A stretch of 64,000 nucleotides of DNA from Piscinibacter sp. XHJ-5 (GCF_029855045.1 NZ_CP123228.1:3720001-3784000); one strand, 5' to 3'. Counted from the stretch's first letter, positions 33,719 through 46,224 are shown. The notes: generated from the letters alone by a model not told the origin. Numbers and translations are program-made.

Positions 33719-35059
33719 ATGACCACCGACATCCCGACCCTGACCAACGCCGAGCGCGAACGCGCCGCCGCGCACGTCGAATTCGCGCGCCGCGAAGCCG
33801 CGAAGATTCCGGACATTCCCGCGGACCTGCCCACGCGGCAAGTCCGGCGCGTCGCGGTCATCGGCGCCGGCACGATGGGCGGCGGGATCGCGATGTCGCT
33901 TGCCAACATCGGCCTCGCATCGACGCTGATCGATGCCGACCCCGCCGCGCTCGATCGTGGCCTCGGGCGCGTGCGCGCCAACTATGCGAGCAGCGTCTCG
34001 CGTGGGCGCCTGGCGCAGAGCGCGATGGACGAGCGGCTCGAATCGATCCGCGGGTCGGTCGACATCGGCGACGTGAAGGATGCCGACCTCGTCATCGAAG
34101 CCGTGTTCGAAGACCTGGGCCTGAAGCAGAGCATCTTCCGCCAGCTCGACGCCATCGCGAAGCCGGGAGCGATCCTGGCCACCAACACGTCCGGGCTCGA
34201 CGTCGATGCCATCGCCGGCGTAACGCAGAGGCCGCAGGACGTGGTCGGCGCGCACTTCTTCAGCCCGGCGCATGTGATGAAGCTGCTCGAGGTGGTTCGC
34301 GCCGACAAGACCGCGCCCGACGTGATCGCGACGCTGATGGATCTGGGGCGCCGTATGGGCAAGGTGGCCGTGCTGTCGCGCATCTATCCCGGCTTCATCG
34401 GCAACGCGCTGTTTCGCAACTACACCCGCGAGGCGCACTTTCTGGTCGAGGACGGCGCCTTGCCGCACGAGGTCGACGCGGCGCTGACCCGCTTCGGCTA
34501 TGCAATGGGCATCTTCGCGGTGCACGACCTCGCCGGCAACGACGTGGGCCATCAGACCCGGAAGGCGCAGATGGCGACACGCCCGACCGACCGGCGGTGG
34601 AACGACCTGATCATGAAGCTGGCCGATCTGGGCCGACTCGGGCAGAAGAGCGGCGCCGGGTGGTACCGCTACGACGAAGGCAGCCGCACGCCGCAGCGCG
34701 ACCCCGAAGTCGAGGCGTTCATCATCGAGGAGTCACGACGCATGGGCATCACGCGCCGAGAGATCTCCGAGGACGAGATCATCAAGCGATGTGTCTACGG
34801 CATGGTCAACGAGGGTGCGAAGCTTCTTCAACAAGGCATCGCCTTGCGCCCGAGCGACATCGACATCGTCTACGTGACAGGCTACGGCTTTCCGGCACAT
34901 CAAGGCGGGCCGATGTACTACGCGGACCGCATCGGGCTCCCCGAAGTGCTTGCCGACATCAAACGCTTCCATGCGGAGTACGGCTACTGGTGGGAGCCCG
35001 CGCCGCTGCTCGAGCGCCTGGCGCGCGAGGGTGGTCGATTTGCGGACTTGCAAGTCTGA
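33719..35059 (+). CDS. 3-hydroxyacyl-CoA dehydrogenase (two C-terminal domains, no fused hydratase)
   Basis: Oxidises a 3-hydroxyacyl-CoA with NAD+. Seen: the Rossmann motif VAVIGAGTMGGGIAMSLAN (residues about 44-62), ILATNTSGLDVDAIA, VVGAHFFSPAHVMKLLEVV holding the catalytic His, then PGFIGNALFRNYTREA and a second C-terminal domain with YVTGYGFPAHQGGPMYYAD. The organisation matches the dehydrogenase half of FadB/FadJ, but the hydratase half is missing; the separate crotonase just upstream may supply it. 446 residues from ATG 33719. Last gene of the rightward operon. Confidence 0.9.
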   Translation: MTTDIPTLTNAERERAAAHVEFARREAAKIPDIPADLPTRQVRRVAVIGAGTMGGGIAMSLANIGLASTLIDADPAALDRGLGRVRANYASSVSRGRLAQSAMDERLESIRGSVDIGDVKDADLVIEAVFEDLGLKQSIFRQLDAIAKPGAILATNTSGLDVDAIAGVTQRPQDVVGAHFFSPAHVMKLLEVVRADKTAPDVIATLMDLGRRMGKVAVLSRIYPGFIGNALFRNYTREAHFLVEDGALPHEVDAALTRFGYAMGIFAVHDLAGNDVGHQTRKAQMATRPTDRRWNDLIMKLADLGRLGQKSGAGWYRYDEGSRTPQRDPEVEAFIIEESRRMGITRREISEDEIIKRCVYGMVNEGAKLLQQGIALRPSDIDIVYVTGYGFPAHQGGPMYYADRIGLPEVLADIKRFHAEYGYWWEPAPLLERLAREGGRFADLQV

Positions 35060-35149
35060 GATGCCCGACATGGATCTCACCGTTTCGTCTTGAGCGTTTT
35101 GCCAACCCCACCATGCCATTTCGTCAGGCATAGGAGCGTACGATCCGGG

Positions 35150-35944
35150 ATGCGCGTCGGCGTAAGCGCGCCTACCCCGAGACTTCAGGTGATCCGCGAT
35201 TTCATGCAGGCTGTGTACCGGGACCTCGCCCCCGGCGGCACGCTGCGCGCGGCGGTCAACTACGGCAACCAGGTGCTTGTGCAGCGCGACGCCACGAGTG
35301 GCGAGCCTCGCGGCTTGGCGGTCGAGCTGGTCGACGAATTGGCTGGACGGCTGTCCGTGCCACGATCGCTGCTCGGTTTCGAAGGCGCGGTCAGCGTCTT
35401 CGAGGCAGGCGTGGCAGGGGCGTGGGACGTGGCCTTTCTCGCTATCGATCCCGTGCGCGCGCGGGGCGTGGACTTCACCGCTCCTTTTGTTGTGCTCGAG
35501 GGCACTTACCTCGTTCACGGGCCGTCGCCGTACCGCACCGTGCTCGATCTCGACCACGCCGGCATGCGGATCGCGATCGTCCAAGGCACGGTTTTCGACG
35601 TGCATCTGACGCGCAGCCTGCGCCACGCAGAGCTGATTCGGTCACCCACCCCCCGCGACGCCCTCGAGCGCTTTCTCGCCGAGGGACTCGACGCGGTGGC
35701 CGGCCTGAAGCAGCCGCTCGCCGCGTTCGCCCAGGCGAACGGCGGGCTGCGCCTCCTCGAGGGCCGGTTCGCGGCCATCGAGCAGGCAATCGCGGTGCCG
35801 AAGGGGCGCAGCGCCGGCCTGCGATACCTGAAGGCGTTTGTCGAGGAGATGAAGGCCGGCCGTCGGGTCGTCGCGGCGCTGGAGCGCATCGTCGCCCTCG
35901 GCGTCGCCGATGTACCGCAGTGCGCCTCGCACACGCCGTCCTAG
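35150..35944 (+). CDS. Solute-binding-fold protein (SBP family 3-like) without signal peptide
   Basis: Type 2 periplasmic-binding fold related to amino-acid ABC receptors. Seen: GTLRAAVNYGNQVLVQRD, GLAVELVDELAGRL, AWDVAFLAIDPVRARGVDFTAPFVVLEGTYLV (the typical lobe with the TAPY/F motif), and RIAIVQGTVFDVHLTRSL. 264 residues. No signal peptide or lipobox is seen at either plausible start (ATG 35150, with AGGAG 13 bases upstream; or a later Met), so the protein may be cytoplasmic and act as a sensor or enzyme. Final gene before the right mutS repeat; probably part of the acquired block. Confidence 0.7.
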   Translation: MRVGVSAPTPRLQVIRDFMQAVYRDLAPGGTLRAAVNYGNQVLVQRDATSGEPRGLAVELVDELAGRLSVPRSLLGFEGAVSVFEAGVAGAWDVAFLAIDPVRARGVDFTAPFVVLEGTYLVHGPSPYRTVLDLDHAGMRIAIVQGTVFDVHLTRSLRHAELIRSPTPRDALERFLAEGLDAVAGLKQPLAAFAQANGGLRLLEGRFAAIEQAIAVPKGRSAGLRYLKAFVEEMKAGRRVVAALERIVALGVADVPQCASHTPS

Positions 35945-36137
35945 AGTTCGGCCGTCCGCTCTTCGCTGGAAAGTCTGCTTGCCGCGGCAGGCGCAGAGCC
36001 AATCAAGAAGTCACTGCCAGCAAGCAGAAGAACACGCGTCTCCGATGGCCGCTGGGCCGGCCCGCAATTCGAACATGCGATCATCCACCGCTGCAGCGCC
36101 CTCCTCGACCGGGCGTCGAAGAGTGCAACGCAACACG

Positions 36138-36191
36138 ATGGACCATAGCCAGTTCGACCCACTCCCGCGCGCGACGGGAGCCGACCGATGA
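36138..36191 (+). CDS. Possible mutS leader peptide (17 residues)
   Basis: ATG 36138 encodes [17 protein letters not shown], and its TGA overlaps the mutS ATG (ATGA). The left repeat copy keeps the same length, the same overlap and 15 of 17 residues. The ribosome-binding hairpin lies inside this frame, so a ribosome translating the peptide would open it. Upstream, GAAGAG (about 14 bases from the ATG) is a weak ribosome site. Only two related sequences are available, so coding potential is suggestive, not proven. Confidence 0.4.
   Translation: MDHSQFDPLPRATGADR
36162..36180 (+). promoter_or_regulatory. Hairpin masking the mutS ribosome-binding site
   Basis: CTCCCG (36162-36167) pairs with CGGGAG (36175-36180) around the loop CGCGCGA. 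The GGAG of the right arm is the mutS Shine-Dalgarno, seven bases before the ATG. In the left repeat (2237-2255) the same stem reads CTCCGG / CCGGAG: the fifth base pair has switched from C-G to G-C, with both partners changed. This compensatory change supports a real RNA structure that limits mutS translation until it is opened. Confidence 0.65.
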
Positions 36192-38806
36192 AGCCCGAGG
36201 TGCACGAGACACCGAGCAGCGCAGGTACTGCTGCCCACACGCCCATGATGCAGCAGTACCTGCGCATCAAGGCCGAGCATCCCGACGTGCTCGTGTTCTA
36301 TCGGATGGGCGACTTCTACGAGCTCTTCTTCGACGACGCGCGGCGCGGCAACAAGCTGCTCGACATCACGCTGACCTCGCGCGGCCACAGCGCCGGCGAG
36401 CCGGTGGTGATGGCCGGCGTGCCGGTGCACTCGGTGGAGGCCTATCTCGCCAAGCTGATCAAGCTGGGCGAGGCGGTGGCGATCTGCGAGCAGGTGGGCG
36501 ACGTGGCGACCGCCAAGGGTCCGGTCGAGCGCAAGGTGGTGCGCATCGTCACGCCCGGCACGGTCACCGACAGCGAGCTGCTGGCCGACAAGAGCGATGC
36601 GCTGCTGCTGGCAATGGCGCGTCACACGCAACGCGGCGTGACCACCTGGGGCCTCGCCTGGCTGGGGCTCACCAACGGCCAGCTCGGCGTCACCGAATGC
36701 GACGAGCGACAGCTCGCCGGCTGGCTGTCGCGGCTGGACCCGGCGGAAGTGCTGGTCGACCGCGAGCATGTACCGCCCGTGCTCGCCCGATCGGCAACGC
36801 CGGTCACGCACCGCCCTGCCTGGCAGTTCGATGCGGCGCTCGGGCAGCGCAAGCTGTGCGAGCAGCTGCGCGTGGCCACCCTGGCTGGCTTCAATGCCCA
36901 GGACCTGGGCTGCGCACAGGCCGCGGCCGCGGCGCTGCTGAGCTACGCCGAGCACACGCAGGGCCAGGCTCTCGCGCATGTGCGAACGCTGCAGGTGGAG
37001 CGCGCGAGCGCACTGCTCGACCTGCCGCCGCTCACGCATCGCAACCTGGAACTCACGCAGACCCTGCGCGGCGAGGAGGCACCCACGCTGTTGTCGCTGC
37101 TGGACACCTGCCGCACCGGCATGGGCAGCCGCGCACTGCGCCAGTGGCTCACGCACCCGCTGCGCGAGCGCACGGTCGCCAGCCAGCGCCACGATGCGAT
37201 CGAGGTGCTGATGGAGCATGGTGTCGAGCGCCTGCGCGATGCGCTGCGTGGCCTCTCGGACGTCGAACGCATCACTGCCCGCGTCGCACTTCGCCAGGTG
37301 CGTCCGCGCGAGCTCACCGGGCTGCGTGCCACGCTGCAGGGCCTGCCGGCCATCCGGGGGCTGGTCCCGAATCGCGCCGTGGTGCTGCTCGACATGCTGG
37401 CCGAGGCCCTGAATCCGTCGGGCGAGATCGTGGCACTGCTGTCGGCGGCGGTCGCCGAGGAGCCGTCCGTGCTGCTGCGCGACGGCGGCGTGATCGCGAC
37501 CGGCTTCGATGCGCAGCTCGACGAGCTGCGCGCCATCAGCGAGAACTGCGACGCCTTCCTGCTCGACCTCGAGACACGCGAGCGGGCGCGCACCGGCATC
37601 GCCAACCTGCGGGTGCAGTTCAACAAGGTGCACGGCTTCTACATCGAGGTCACGCAGGGCCAGGTCGACAAGGTGCCGATGGACTACCTGCGGCGCCAGA
37701 CGCTGAAGAACGCCGAGCGCTTCATCACCCCGGAGCTGAAGGCCTTCGAGGACAAGGCGTTGTCGGCGCAGGAGCGCGCGCTGGCACGCGAGAAGATGCT
37801 GTACGACCAGGTGCTCGACCAGCTCCAGCTGCACCTCGACGAGCTGTCGGGACTGGCGCGCGCGCTGGCCGGCCTCGACGCGCTCGCGGCCCTGGCCGAA
37901 CGCGCGACGACGCTCAACTGGTGCCGCCCGCAGTTCGTGCGCGAGCCCTGCATCGCCATCGATGCCGGCCGCCATCCGGTGGTCGAGGCGCGACTGCAGG
38001 AAACCGGCGCGGGCACGTTCATGCCGAATGACTGCCGGCTCGACGCCACCCGCAAGATGCTGGTGATCACCGGCCCCAACATGGGCGGCAAGAGCACCTT
38101 CATGCGCCAGGTGGCCCTGATCGCGCTGCTCGCGGCGATGGGCTCGTTCGTGCCGGCGAAGAGCTGCCGGCTCGGCCCGATGGATGCCATCCACACGCGC
38201 ATCGGCGCGGCCGACGACCTGGCCAACGCGCAGTCCACGTTCATGCTCGAGATGACCGAGGCGGCCGCCATCCTGCACGGCGCCACCGACCAGTCGCTCG
38301 TGCTGATGGACGAGATCGGACGCGGCACATCCACCTTCGACGGCTTGGCGCTGGCCGGCGCCATTGCCAGCCACCTGCATGACCGCAATCGGTCGTTCAC
38401 CCTGTTCGCGACGCACTACTTCGAGCTGACCCAGTTCCCTCTCAAGCACGAGCGGGCGCTCAACGTGCACGTGTCGGCGGCCGAAAGCGGCGACGACATC
38501 GTCTTCCTGCACGACATCCAGCCCGGACCGGCCAGCCGCAGCTACGGCGTGCAGGTGGCCCGCCTGGCCGGCATGCCGGGAACGCTGGTGCGCCAGGCGC
38601 GCGCCACGCTCGAAGCGCTCGAGACGCAGCAACGCGCGGCCGATGCGCAGATCGACCTCTTCGCGCCGCCCGCGCCGCTGCCCGAGCGGGAGCCTGCACC
38701 GGCAGAACGCGCGCTCGCGGCGATCAACCCCGATATGCTTACGCCGAAGGAAGCGCTCGATGCGCTCTACCGGCTGAAGGCCATCAGCGAAGGCAAGCCC
38801 TCATGA
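36188..38806 (+). CDS. mutS: DNA mismatch repair protein MutS
   Basis: Recognises mispaired bases and small loops and recruits MutL, using ATP to switch to a sliding clamp. Seen: the mismatch-reading motif Phe43-Tyr44-Glu45 in GDFYELFF, connector and clamp domains, Walker [10 protein letters not shown] (629-637), [16 protein letters not shown] (Walker B and following), and a helix-turn-helix near the C-terminus ([16 protein letters not shown]). 872 residues, normal for MutS. Its stop overlaps the Anbu start (ATGA). Its leader is duplicated at 2106-2342. It appears complete and functional. Confidence 0.98.
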   Translation: MKPEVHETPSSAGTAAHTPMMQQYLRIKAEHPDVLVFYRMGDFYELFFDDARRGNKLLDITLTSRGHSAGEPVVMAGVPVHSVEAYLAKLIKLGEAVAICEQVGDVATAKGPVERKVVRIVTPGTVTDSELLADKSDALLLAMARHTQRGVTTWGLAWLGLTNGQLGVTECDERQLAGWLSRLDPAEVLVDREHVPPVLARSATPVTHRPAWQFDAALGQRKLCEQLRVATLAGFNAQDLGCAQAAAAALLSYAEHTQGQALAHVRTLQVERASALLDLPPLTHRNLELTQTLRGEEAPTLLSLLDTCRTGMGSRALRQWLTHPLRERTVASQRHDAIEVLMEHGVERLRDALRGLSDVERITARVALRQVRPRELTGLRATLQGLPAIRGLVPNRAVVLLDMLAEALNPSGEIVALLSAAVAEEPSVLLRDGGVIATGFDAQLDELRAISENCDAFLLDLETRERARTGIANLRVQFNKVHGFYIEVTQGQVDKVPMDYLRRQTLKNAERFITPELKAFEDKALSAQERALAREKMLYDQVLDQLQLHLDELSGLARALAGLDALAALAERATTLNWCRPQFVREPCIAIDAGRHPVVEARLQETGAGTFMPNDCRLDATRKMLVITGPNMGGKSTFMRQVALIALLAAMGSFVPAKSCRLGPMDAIHTRIGAADDLANAQSTFMLEMTEAAAILHGATDQSLVLMDEIGRGTSTFDGLALAGAIASHLHDRNRSFTLFATHYFELTQFPLKHERALNVHVSAAESGDDIVFLHDIQPGPASRSYGVQVARLAGMPGTLVRQARATLEALETQQRAADAQIDLFAPPAPLPEREPAPAERALAAINPDMLTPKEALDALYRLKAISEGKPS

Positions 38807-39627
38807 CCTACTGCGTCGGCATCAAGCTCAATGCCGGATTGGTGTTCCTGTCCGACTCTCGCACCAACGCGGGCCTCGACCAGATCAGCACCTTCCGCAA
38901 GATGATGGTCTACGAGCGGCCGGGCGACCGCTTCATGGTGCTGCTTTCGGCCGGCAACCTGTCCATCAGCCAGTCGGTGCGCGAGATCCTGCAGGTGGAG
39001 AAGGTCGACAACGGCACCGGCGTGCCGCTGACCATCTGGAACGCCACCAGCCTGTTCGACGCGGTGCGCGTGCTCGGCAGCGCGGTGCGCCGCGTCTACG
39101 ACCAGGACGGTCCCTCCCTGAAGGCCTCGGGCATCGAGTTCAATGCGTCCTTCATCTTCGGCGGCCAGATCGGCAACGAAGCGATGCGCCTGTTCCTCGT
39201 GTATTCGGCGGGTAACTTCATCGAGGCGACCCGCGAGACCTGTTACTTCCAGATCGGCGAATCGAAGTACGGCAAGCCGGTGCTCGACCGCATGATCACA
39301 CCGCTCACGCCGCTCGACGAGGCGGCGAAGTGCGCGCTGGTGTCGATGGACTCCACGCTGAAGTCCAACCTCACGGTGGGCCTGCCGCTCGATCTGGTGG
39401 TCTACGACGCGCACGCGCTGCACAGCAACCAGATCGTCTGCATCGACGAGCAGAACCCCTACTTCCAGATGATCCGCACCACCTGGGGCCAGCGGCTGCG
39501 CCAGGTGTTCGAATCGATCGAGGACCCGCAATGGAAGGGTGGTGAGGCGAACGCGCCGCTGGTGGTCGCTTCGCCGCGCTACGAGTCGATGAAGAAGATC
39601 ACGCATCCGGGCGAGAAGATCATCTGA
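38803..39627 (+). CDS. Anbu-type proteasome-like peptidase
   Basis: Bacterial homologue of proteasome beta subunits (Anbu, also called BPH/peptidase of the HslV superfamily). Seen: [22 protein letters not shown], in which Thr2 would become the N-terminal nucleophile after loss of Met; Asp and Arg of SDSRTN match the catalytic neighbourhood; and [17 protein letters not shown]. 274 residues, within the Anbu range. It overlaps mutS by four bases. The usual Anbu partners (alpha-E protein, ATP-grasp protein, transglutaminase-like protein) are absent here. Substrates are unknown. Confidence 0.85.
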   Translation: MTYCVGIKLNAGLVFLSDSRTNAGLDQISTFRKMMVYERPGDRFMVLLSAGNLSISQSVREILQVEKVDNGTGVPLTIWNATSLFDAVRVLGSAVRRVYDQDGPSLKASGIEFNASFIFGGQIGNEAMRLFLVYSAGNFIEATRETCYFQIGESKYGKPVLDRMITPLTPLDEAAKCALVSMDSTLKSNLTVGLPLDLVVYDAHALHSNQIVCIDEQNPYFQMIRTTWGQRLRQVFESIEDPQWKGGEANAPLVVASPRYESMKKITHPGEKII

Positions 39628-39730
39628 CGTGGGCCGGGGTGTCGTGCGCGCCATGGCTGGCCGCGCAGTCGAACGTGAAATTCTGAAAGCGACCCGCTTG
39701 GAATCCAGGGGTGGTCTCGACCTCGACGCC

Positions 39731-39736
39731 TATAAT
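39731..39736 (+). promoter_or_regulatory. Probable -10 element upstream of pyrG
   Basis: A perfect TATAAT lies about 40 bp before the pyrG ATG in the 148-bp gap after the Anbu gene (39628-39775). No good -35 hexamer is found at 16-18 bp; TTGGAA (39698-39703) is too far (27 bp). It could serve the pyrG-kdsA-eno-ftsB run. Nothing else is seen in the gap. Confidence 0.5.
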
Positions 39737-39769
39737 CGCGCTTTACCACCACAGCACTTCTCGTGCTGA

Positions 39770-43679
<3,910 letters not shown>

Positions 43680-43682
43680 GCT

Positions 43683-43961
43683 ATGCGCTTCGTCACCCTC
43701 GTCCTGCTTGCGCTGCTCGGGCTGGTCAACGTCGAGCTGTGGTTCGGCAAGGGTGGCGTCCCGCGCGTGATGGAGCTGCAGTCGCGGCTGGCCGACCAGA
43801 AAACCGCCAATGACACGGCGCGAGCTCGCAACGAGCAGCTCGCCGCCGAAGTGCGCGACCTGAAGGAAGGCCTCGAGATGGTCGAGGAGAAGGCGCGCTC
43901 GGAGCTCGGCATGGTCAAGCCCGACGAGATCCTCGTGCAGGTATCGGCGCCGAACAAGTAG
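43683..43961 (+). CDS. ftsB: Cell division protein FtsB
   Basis: Small bitopic inner-membrane protein of the divisome, partner of FtsL and FtsQ. Seen: one N-terminal membrane segment (FVTLVLLALLGLVNVELWF, residues 3-21), then a coiled coil (MELQSRLADQKTANDTARA), and the FtsB-type end EEKARSELGMVKPDEILVQV. 92 residues, normal. It begins 3 bp after the eno stop, as in many beta- and gammaproteobacteria. Confidence 0.95.
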   Translation: MRFVTLVLLALLGLVNVELWFGKGGVPRVMELQSRLADQKTANDTARARNEQLAAEVRDLKEGLEMVEEKARSELGMVKPDEILVQVSAPNK

Positions 43962-43974
43962 ACCGCCCTCGCGC

Positions 43975-44604
43975 ATGGAATCGCTGCTGCAGCCGCTGCA
44001 GCCTCTCTTCGGCACCGCCTTCGCGGTATGGAGCTCGCCGGTCACCTGGCTCGAGCTGGTCGCGTTCGTCCTCGCGGTGGCGATGGTCGTGTTCAACATC
44101 CGCGTCAATCCGATGGGCTGGCCGCTCGCGATCGCGAGCTCGCTGCTGTACTTCGCGCTGTTCTGGAACAGCCGGCTGTACGGAGAAGCCACCCTCCAGG
44201 TCTTCTTCGCCGTGGTCGCGCTGTGGGGCTGGTGGCAATGGCTGCGAGGCACCCAGGCCGACGGCGGCGCGCTGCGCGTGCGCGATCTCGGGCCGCGCGG
44301 GCGCCTTGCCGCGCTGCTGCTGCTGCTCGCGGCCTGGCCGGCAACGGGACTTTTCCTGAAACACGCCACCGACACCGACGTGCCGTGGTGGGACGCCTTC
44401 CCCACCGCGGCCAGCGTGCTGGGGCAGTGGCTGCTCGGCCGCAAGTACGTGGAGAACTGGCCGACCTGGGTGGTGGTCAACGCGGTCAGCGTGGGGCTTT
44501 TCGCCTACAAGGGACTGTGGCTGACGGTGCTGCTCTACGCAGTGTTCGTCGCGATGTCCCTGGCCGGCTGGCGCGCGTGGAAGCGCATCGCCGTGCCGGC
44601 ATGA
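43975..44604 (+). CDS. pnuC: PnuC-family nicotinamide riboside transporter
   Basis: Inner-membrane facilitator for nicotinamide riboside or a related vitamin. Seen: about seven hydrophobic segments (for example LVAFVLAVAMVVFNIRVNP, IASSLLYFALFWNSRLYGE), the WGWWQWLRG motif, and the C-terminal ENWPTWVVVNAVSVGLFAYKGLWLT typical of PnuC. 209 residues. The stop overlaps the next gene start (ATGA), and that gene is an NadR-type kinase, so transport with trapping by phosphorylation of nicotinamide riboside is the likely unit. Confidence 0.93.
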   Translation: MESLLQPLQPLFGTAFAVWSSPVTWLELVAFVLAVAMVVFNIRVNPMGWPLAIASSLLYFALFWNSRLYGEATLQVFFAVVALWGWWQWLRGTQADGGALRVRDLGPRGRLAALLLLLAAWPATGLFLKHATDTDVPWWDAFPTAASVLGQWLLGRKYVENWPTWVVVNAVSVGLFAYKGLWLTVLLYAVFVAMSLAGWRAWKRIAVPA

Positions 44605-45224
44605 GCCCGGGCTTCATCGTCGCCATCGTCGGTGCCGAGAGCACCGGCAAGTCCACCCTTGCCGCCGAGCTGTGCGCGGCCTTGCGCGCCGAAGGCCGCG
44701 ACGCGACGTTCGTGCCCGAGTACCTGCGCGAGTTCTGCGACCGGCTGCGCCGCACGCCGGTGCAGTCGGAACAGGCTCACATCGCTTTCGAGCAGACGCG
44801 CCGCATCGCCGCGGCAGCAGCCGTCCACGAGCTGGTGATCGCCGACACGACGGCCCTGATGATCGCGGTGTACAGCGACATCGTTTTCGGCGACACGTCC
44901 TTGTATGCCGACGCCGAGCTGGCGCATCGGCGCTGCGATCTGACCGTGCTCACCGCGCTCGACCTGCCGTGGCAACCCGACGTGCTGCGCGACGGCGAGC
45001 ATGTGCGCGAGCCGGTGGATGCCAAGGTGCGCGCAGCGCTGCATCGGTCGCAGTCGGCGTATTCGGTCGTCGGCGGCAGCGGCGAGGCGCGGCTTGCGGC
45101 GGCGCTCAAGGTGGTGCGCCGGGCGTTGAGTCCGCCCGAGGCCGAGCCGGGCCAGCGTTGGCAATGGGTGTGCGAGCGCTGCGGCGACGTGGACTGCGAG
45201 CGGCACCTGCTGCCACGGGGCTGA
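44601..45224 (+). CDS. NadR-type nicotinamide riboside kinase-like ATPase with Cys-rich tail
   Basis: P-loop kinase resembling the C-terminal domain of NadR, predicted to phosphorylate imported nicotinamide riboside. Seen: Walker A GAESTGKST (11-19), FVPEYLREFCDRL, ADTTALMIAVYSDIVFG, and a lid region with Arg residues. 207 residues, with no adenylyltransferase or helix-turn-helix domain. The last 17 residues hold Cys191-x2-Cys194-x4-Cys199-x2-His202 (CERCGDVDCERH), a possible metal-binding knuckle I do not know from NadR. It is coupled to pnuC by an ATGA overlap. Confidence 0.82.
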   Translation: MSPGFIVAIVGAESTGKSTLAAELCAALRAEGRDATFVPEYLREFCDRLRRTPVQSEQAHIAFEQTRRIAAAAAVHELVIADTTALMIAVYSDIVFGDTSLYADAELAHRRCDLTVLTALDLPWQPDVLRDGEHVREPVDAKVRAALHRSQSAYSVVGGSGEARLAAALKVVRRALSPPEAEPGQRWQWVCERCGDVDCERHLLPRG

Positions 45225-45252
45225 CCGCGGGGTCAGGACCCCCACACACCCG

Positions 45253-46224
45253 CTAGTGCACCCCGCCCGGCGGCGGCGGCTGCCTGCCGGCCGGCGTGAA
45301 CAGCTCGCCCACGTCGACCGCATCGAAGTGGTACTTGGTGCCGCAGAAATCGCAGGCGATTTCCACCTGCCCCTGCTCGACGACGATGCCGTCGATCTCG
45401 TCGCGGCCCAGCGTCTTCAGCATCTGGCCGACCCGCTCGCGCGAGCAGGTGCAGGCAAAGCGCGGCGCGCTGGCGCCCACCTGCGGCTCGAAGCGGCGCA
45501 GCGATTCCTCCCAGAACAGGCGGTGCAGCACGATGTCCGGTGACAGCGTCAGCAGCTCCCCGCGCGTCAGCGTGGCGGTGAGGTGCGAGATGCGGTTGAA
45601 GGCCTCGTTGAGCCCGATCTCGTCCTCGTTGCGCCTGCCGGCGAGGTTGCCCTCGCCTTCGACGGGCAGGCGCTGGATCAGCAGGCCGGCGGCCACCTCG
45701 TCGTTGGCCGCCAGCACCAGTCGCGTGTCGAGCTGCTCCGACTGGAGCATGTAGTGCTCGAGCACCTCGGACAGGTTCTGCAGCGGCTCGCGCCGGTCGC
45801 CGTGCAGCGGCACGACGCCCTGGTAGGCCTGCTGCCCCGGCAGCTTGTCCTTCGGATCCAGCGTGATCGCGCAGCGCCCGTGGCCGTGCACATTGAGCAT
45901 GGCTTCGAGGCGCGCATCCGGCGCCACTTCTCCGATGACCTTGGCGGTGGCGCGAAAGGCCAGGTCGGGCTGAACCTCGGCGACCGCCAGCTTCACCGGC
46001 CCGTCGCCGGAGATCTGCAGCACCAGCGCGCCGTTGAACTTGATGTTGGCCTGCATCAGCGTGCCCGCGGCGGCCATTTCGCCGAGGAGATGCCGCACCG
46101 GCTGCGGGAAGGCATCACCGGCCTTGGCGCGCCGGCGCAGCACCTCCTGCCAGCTGTCGGTCAAGCGCACCAGCATGCCGCGCACCGGCAGGCCTTCGAA
46201 GATGAACTTGTGCAGCTCGCTCAA
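45253..46224 (-). CDS. hslO: Redox-regulated chaperone Hsp33
   Basis: Holdase chaperone activated by oxidation. Seen: SELHKFIFEGLPVRGMLVRL at the N-terminus, GQQAYQGVVPLHGD, and the zinc redox switch: CTCSRERV and CDFCGTKYHF near the C-terminus (the expected four Cys). 323 residues, with a Pro/Gly-rich tail (RQPPPPGGVH). The start is a TTG (46224) overlapping the stop of the preceding gene (TTGA) with GAGGAAG upstream; no ATG aligns with the family N-terminus. Its coupling to a gamma-carbonic-anhydrase gene suggests joint expression. Confidence 0.95.
   Translation of the reverse strand: MSELHKFIFEGLPVRGMLVRLTDSWQEVLRRRAKAGDAFPQPVRHLLGEMAAAGTLMQANIKFNGALVLQISGDGPVKLAVAEVQPDLAFRATAKVIGEVAPDARLEAMLNVHGHGRCAITLDPKDKLPGQQAYQGVVPLHGDRREPLQNLSEVLEHYMLQSEQLDTRLVLAANDEVAAGLLIQRLPVEGEGNLAGRRNEDEIGLNEAFNRISHLTATLTRGELLTLSPDIVLHRLFWEESLRRFEPQVGASAPRFACTCSRERVGQMLKTLGRDEIDGIVVEQGQVEIACDFCGTKYHFDAVDVGELFTPAGRQPPPPGGVH

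Larger units (their letters stand above)
36031..36267 (+). repeat. Direct repeat, right copy: mutS leader and first codons (intact gene)
   Basis: Gapless match to 2106-2342 in the same orientation, near 90% identical by hand count. This copy leads into the complete mutS gene. The distance between the copies is about 33.9 kb, and nearly everything between them is catabolic. No integrase, transposase or tRNA was found at either boundary. Confidence 0.9.

Noticed and set aside
2561..35960. GGCCGAACTC at 2571-2580 and its complement at 35944-35953 as terminal inverted repeats of the block
   Set aside because: Ten bases of match over this distance are expected by chance in GC-rich DNA, and the surrounding bases match poorly.
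39698..39736. TTGGAA as the -35 partner of the pyrG TATAAT
   Set aside because: The 27-bp spacing is too long for a sigma-70 promoter.
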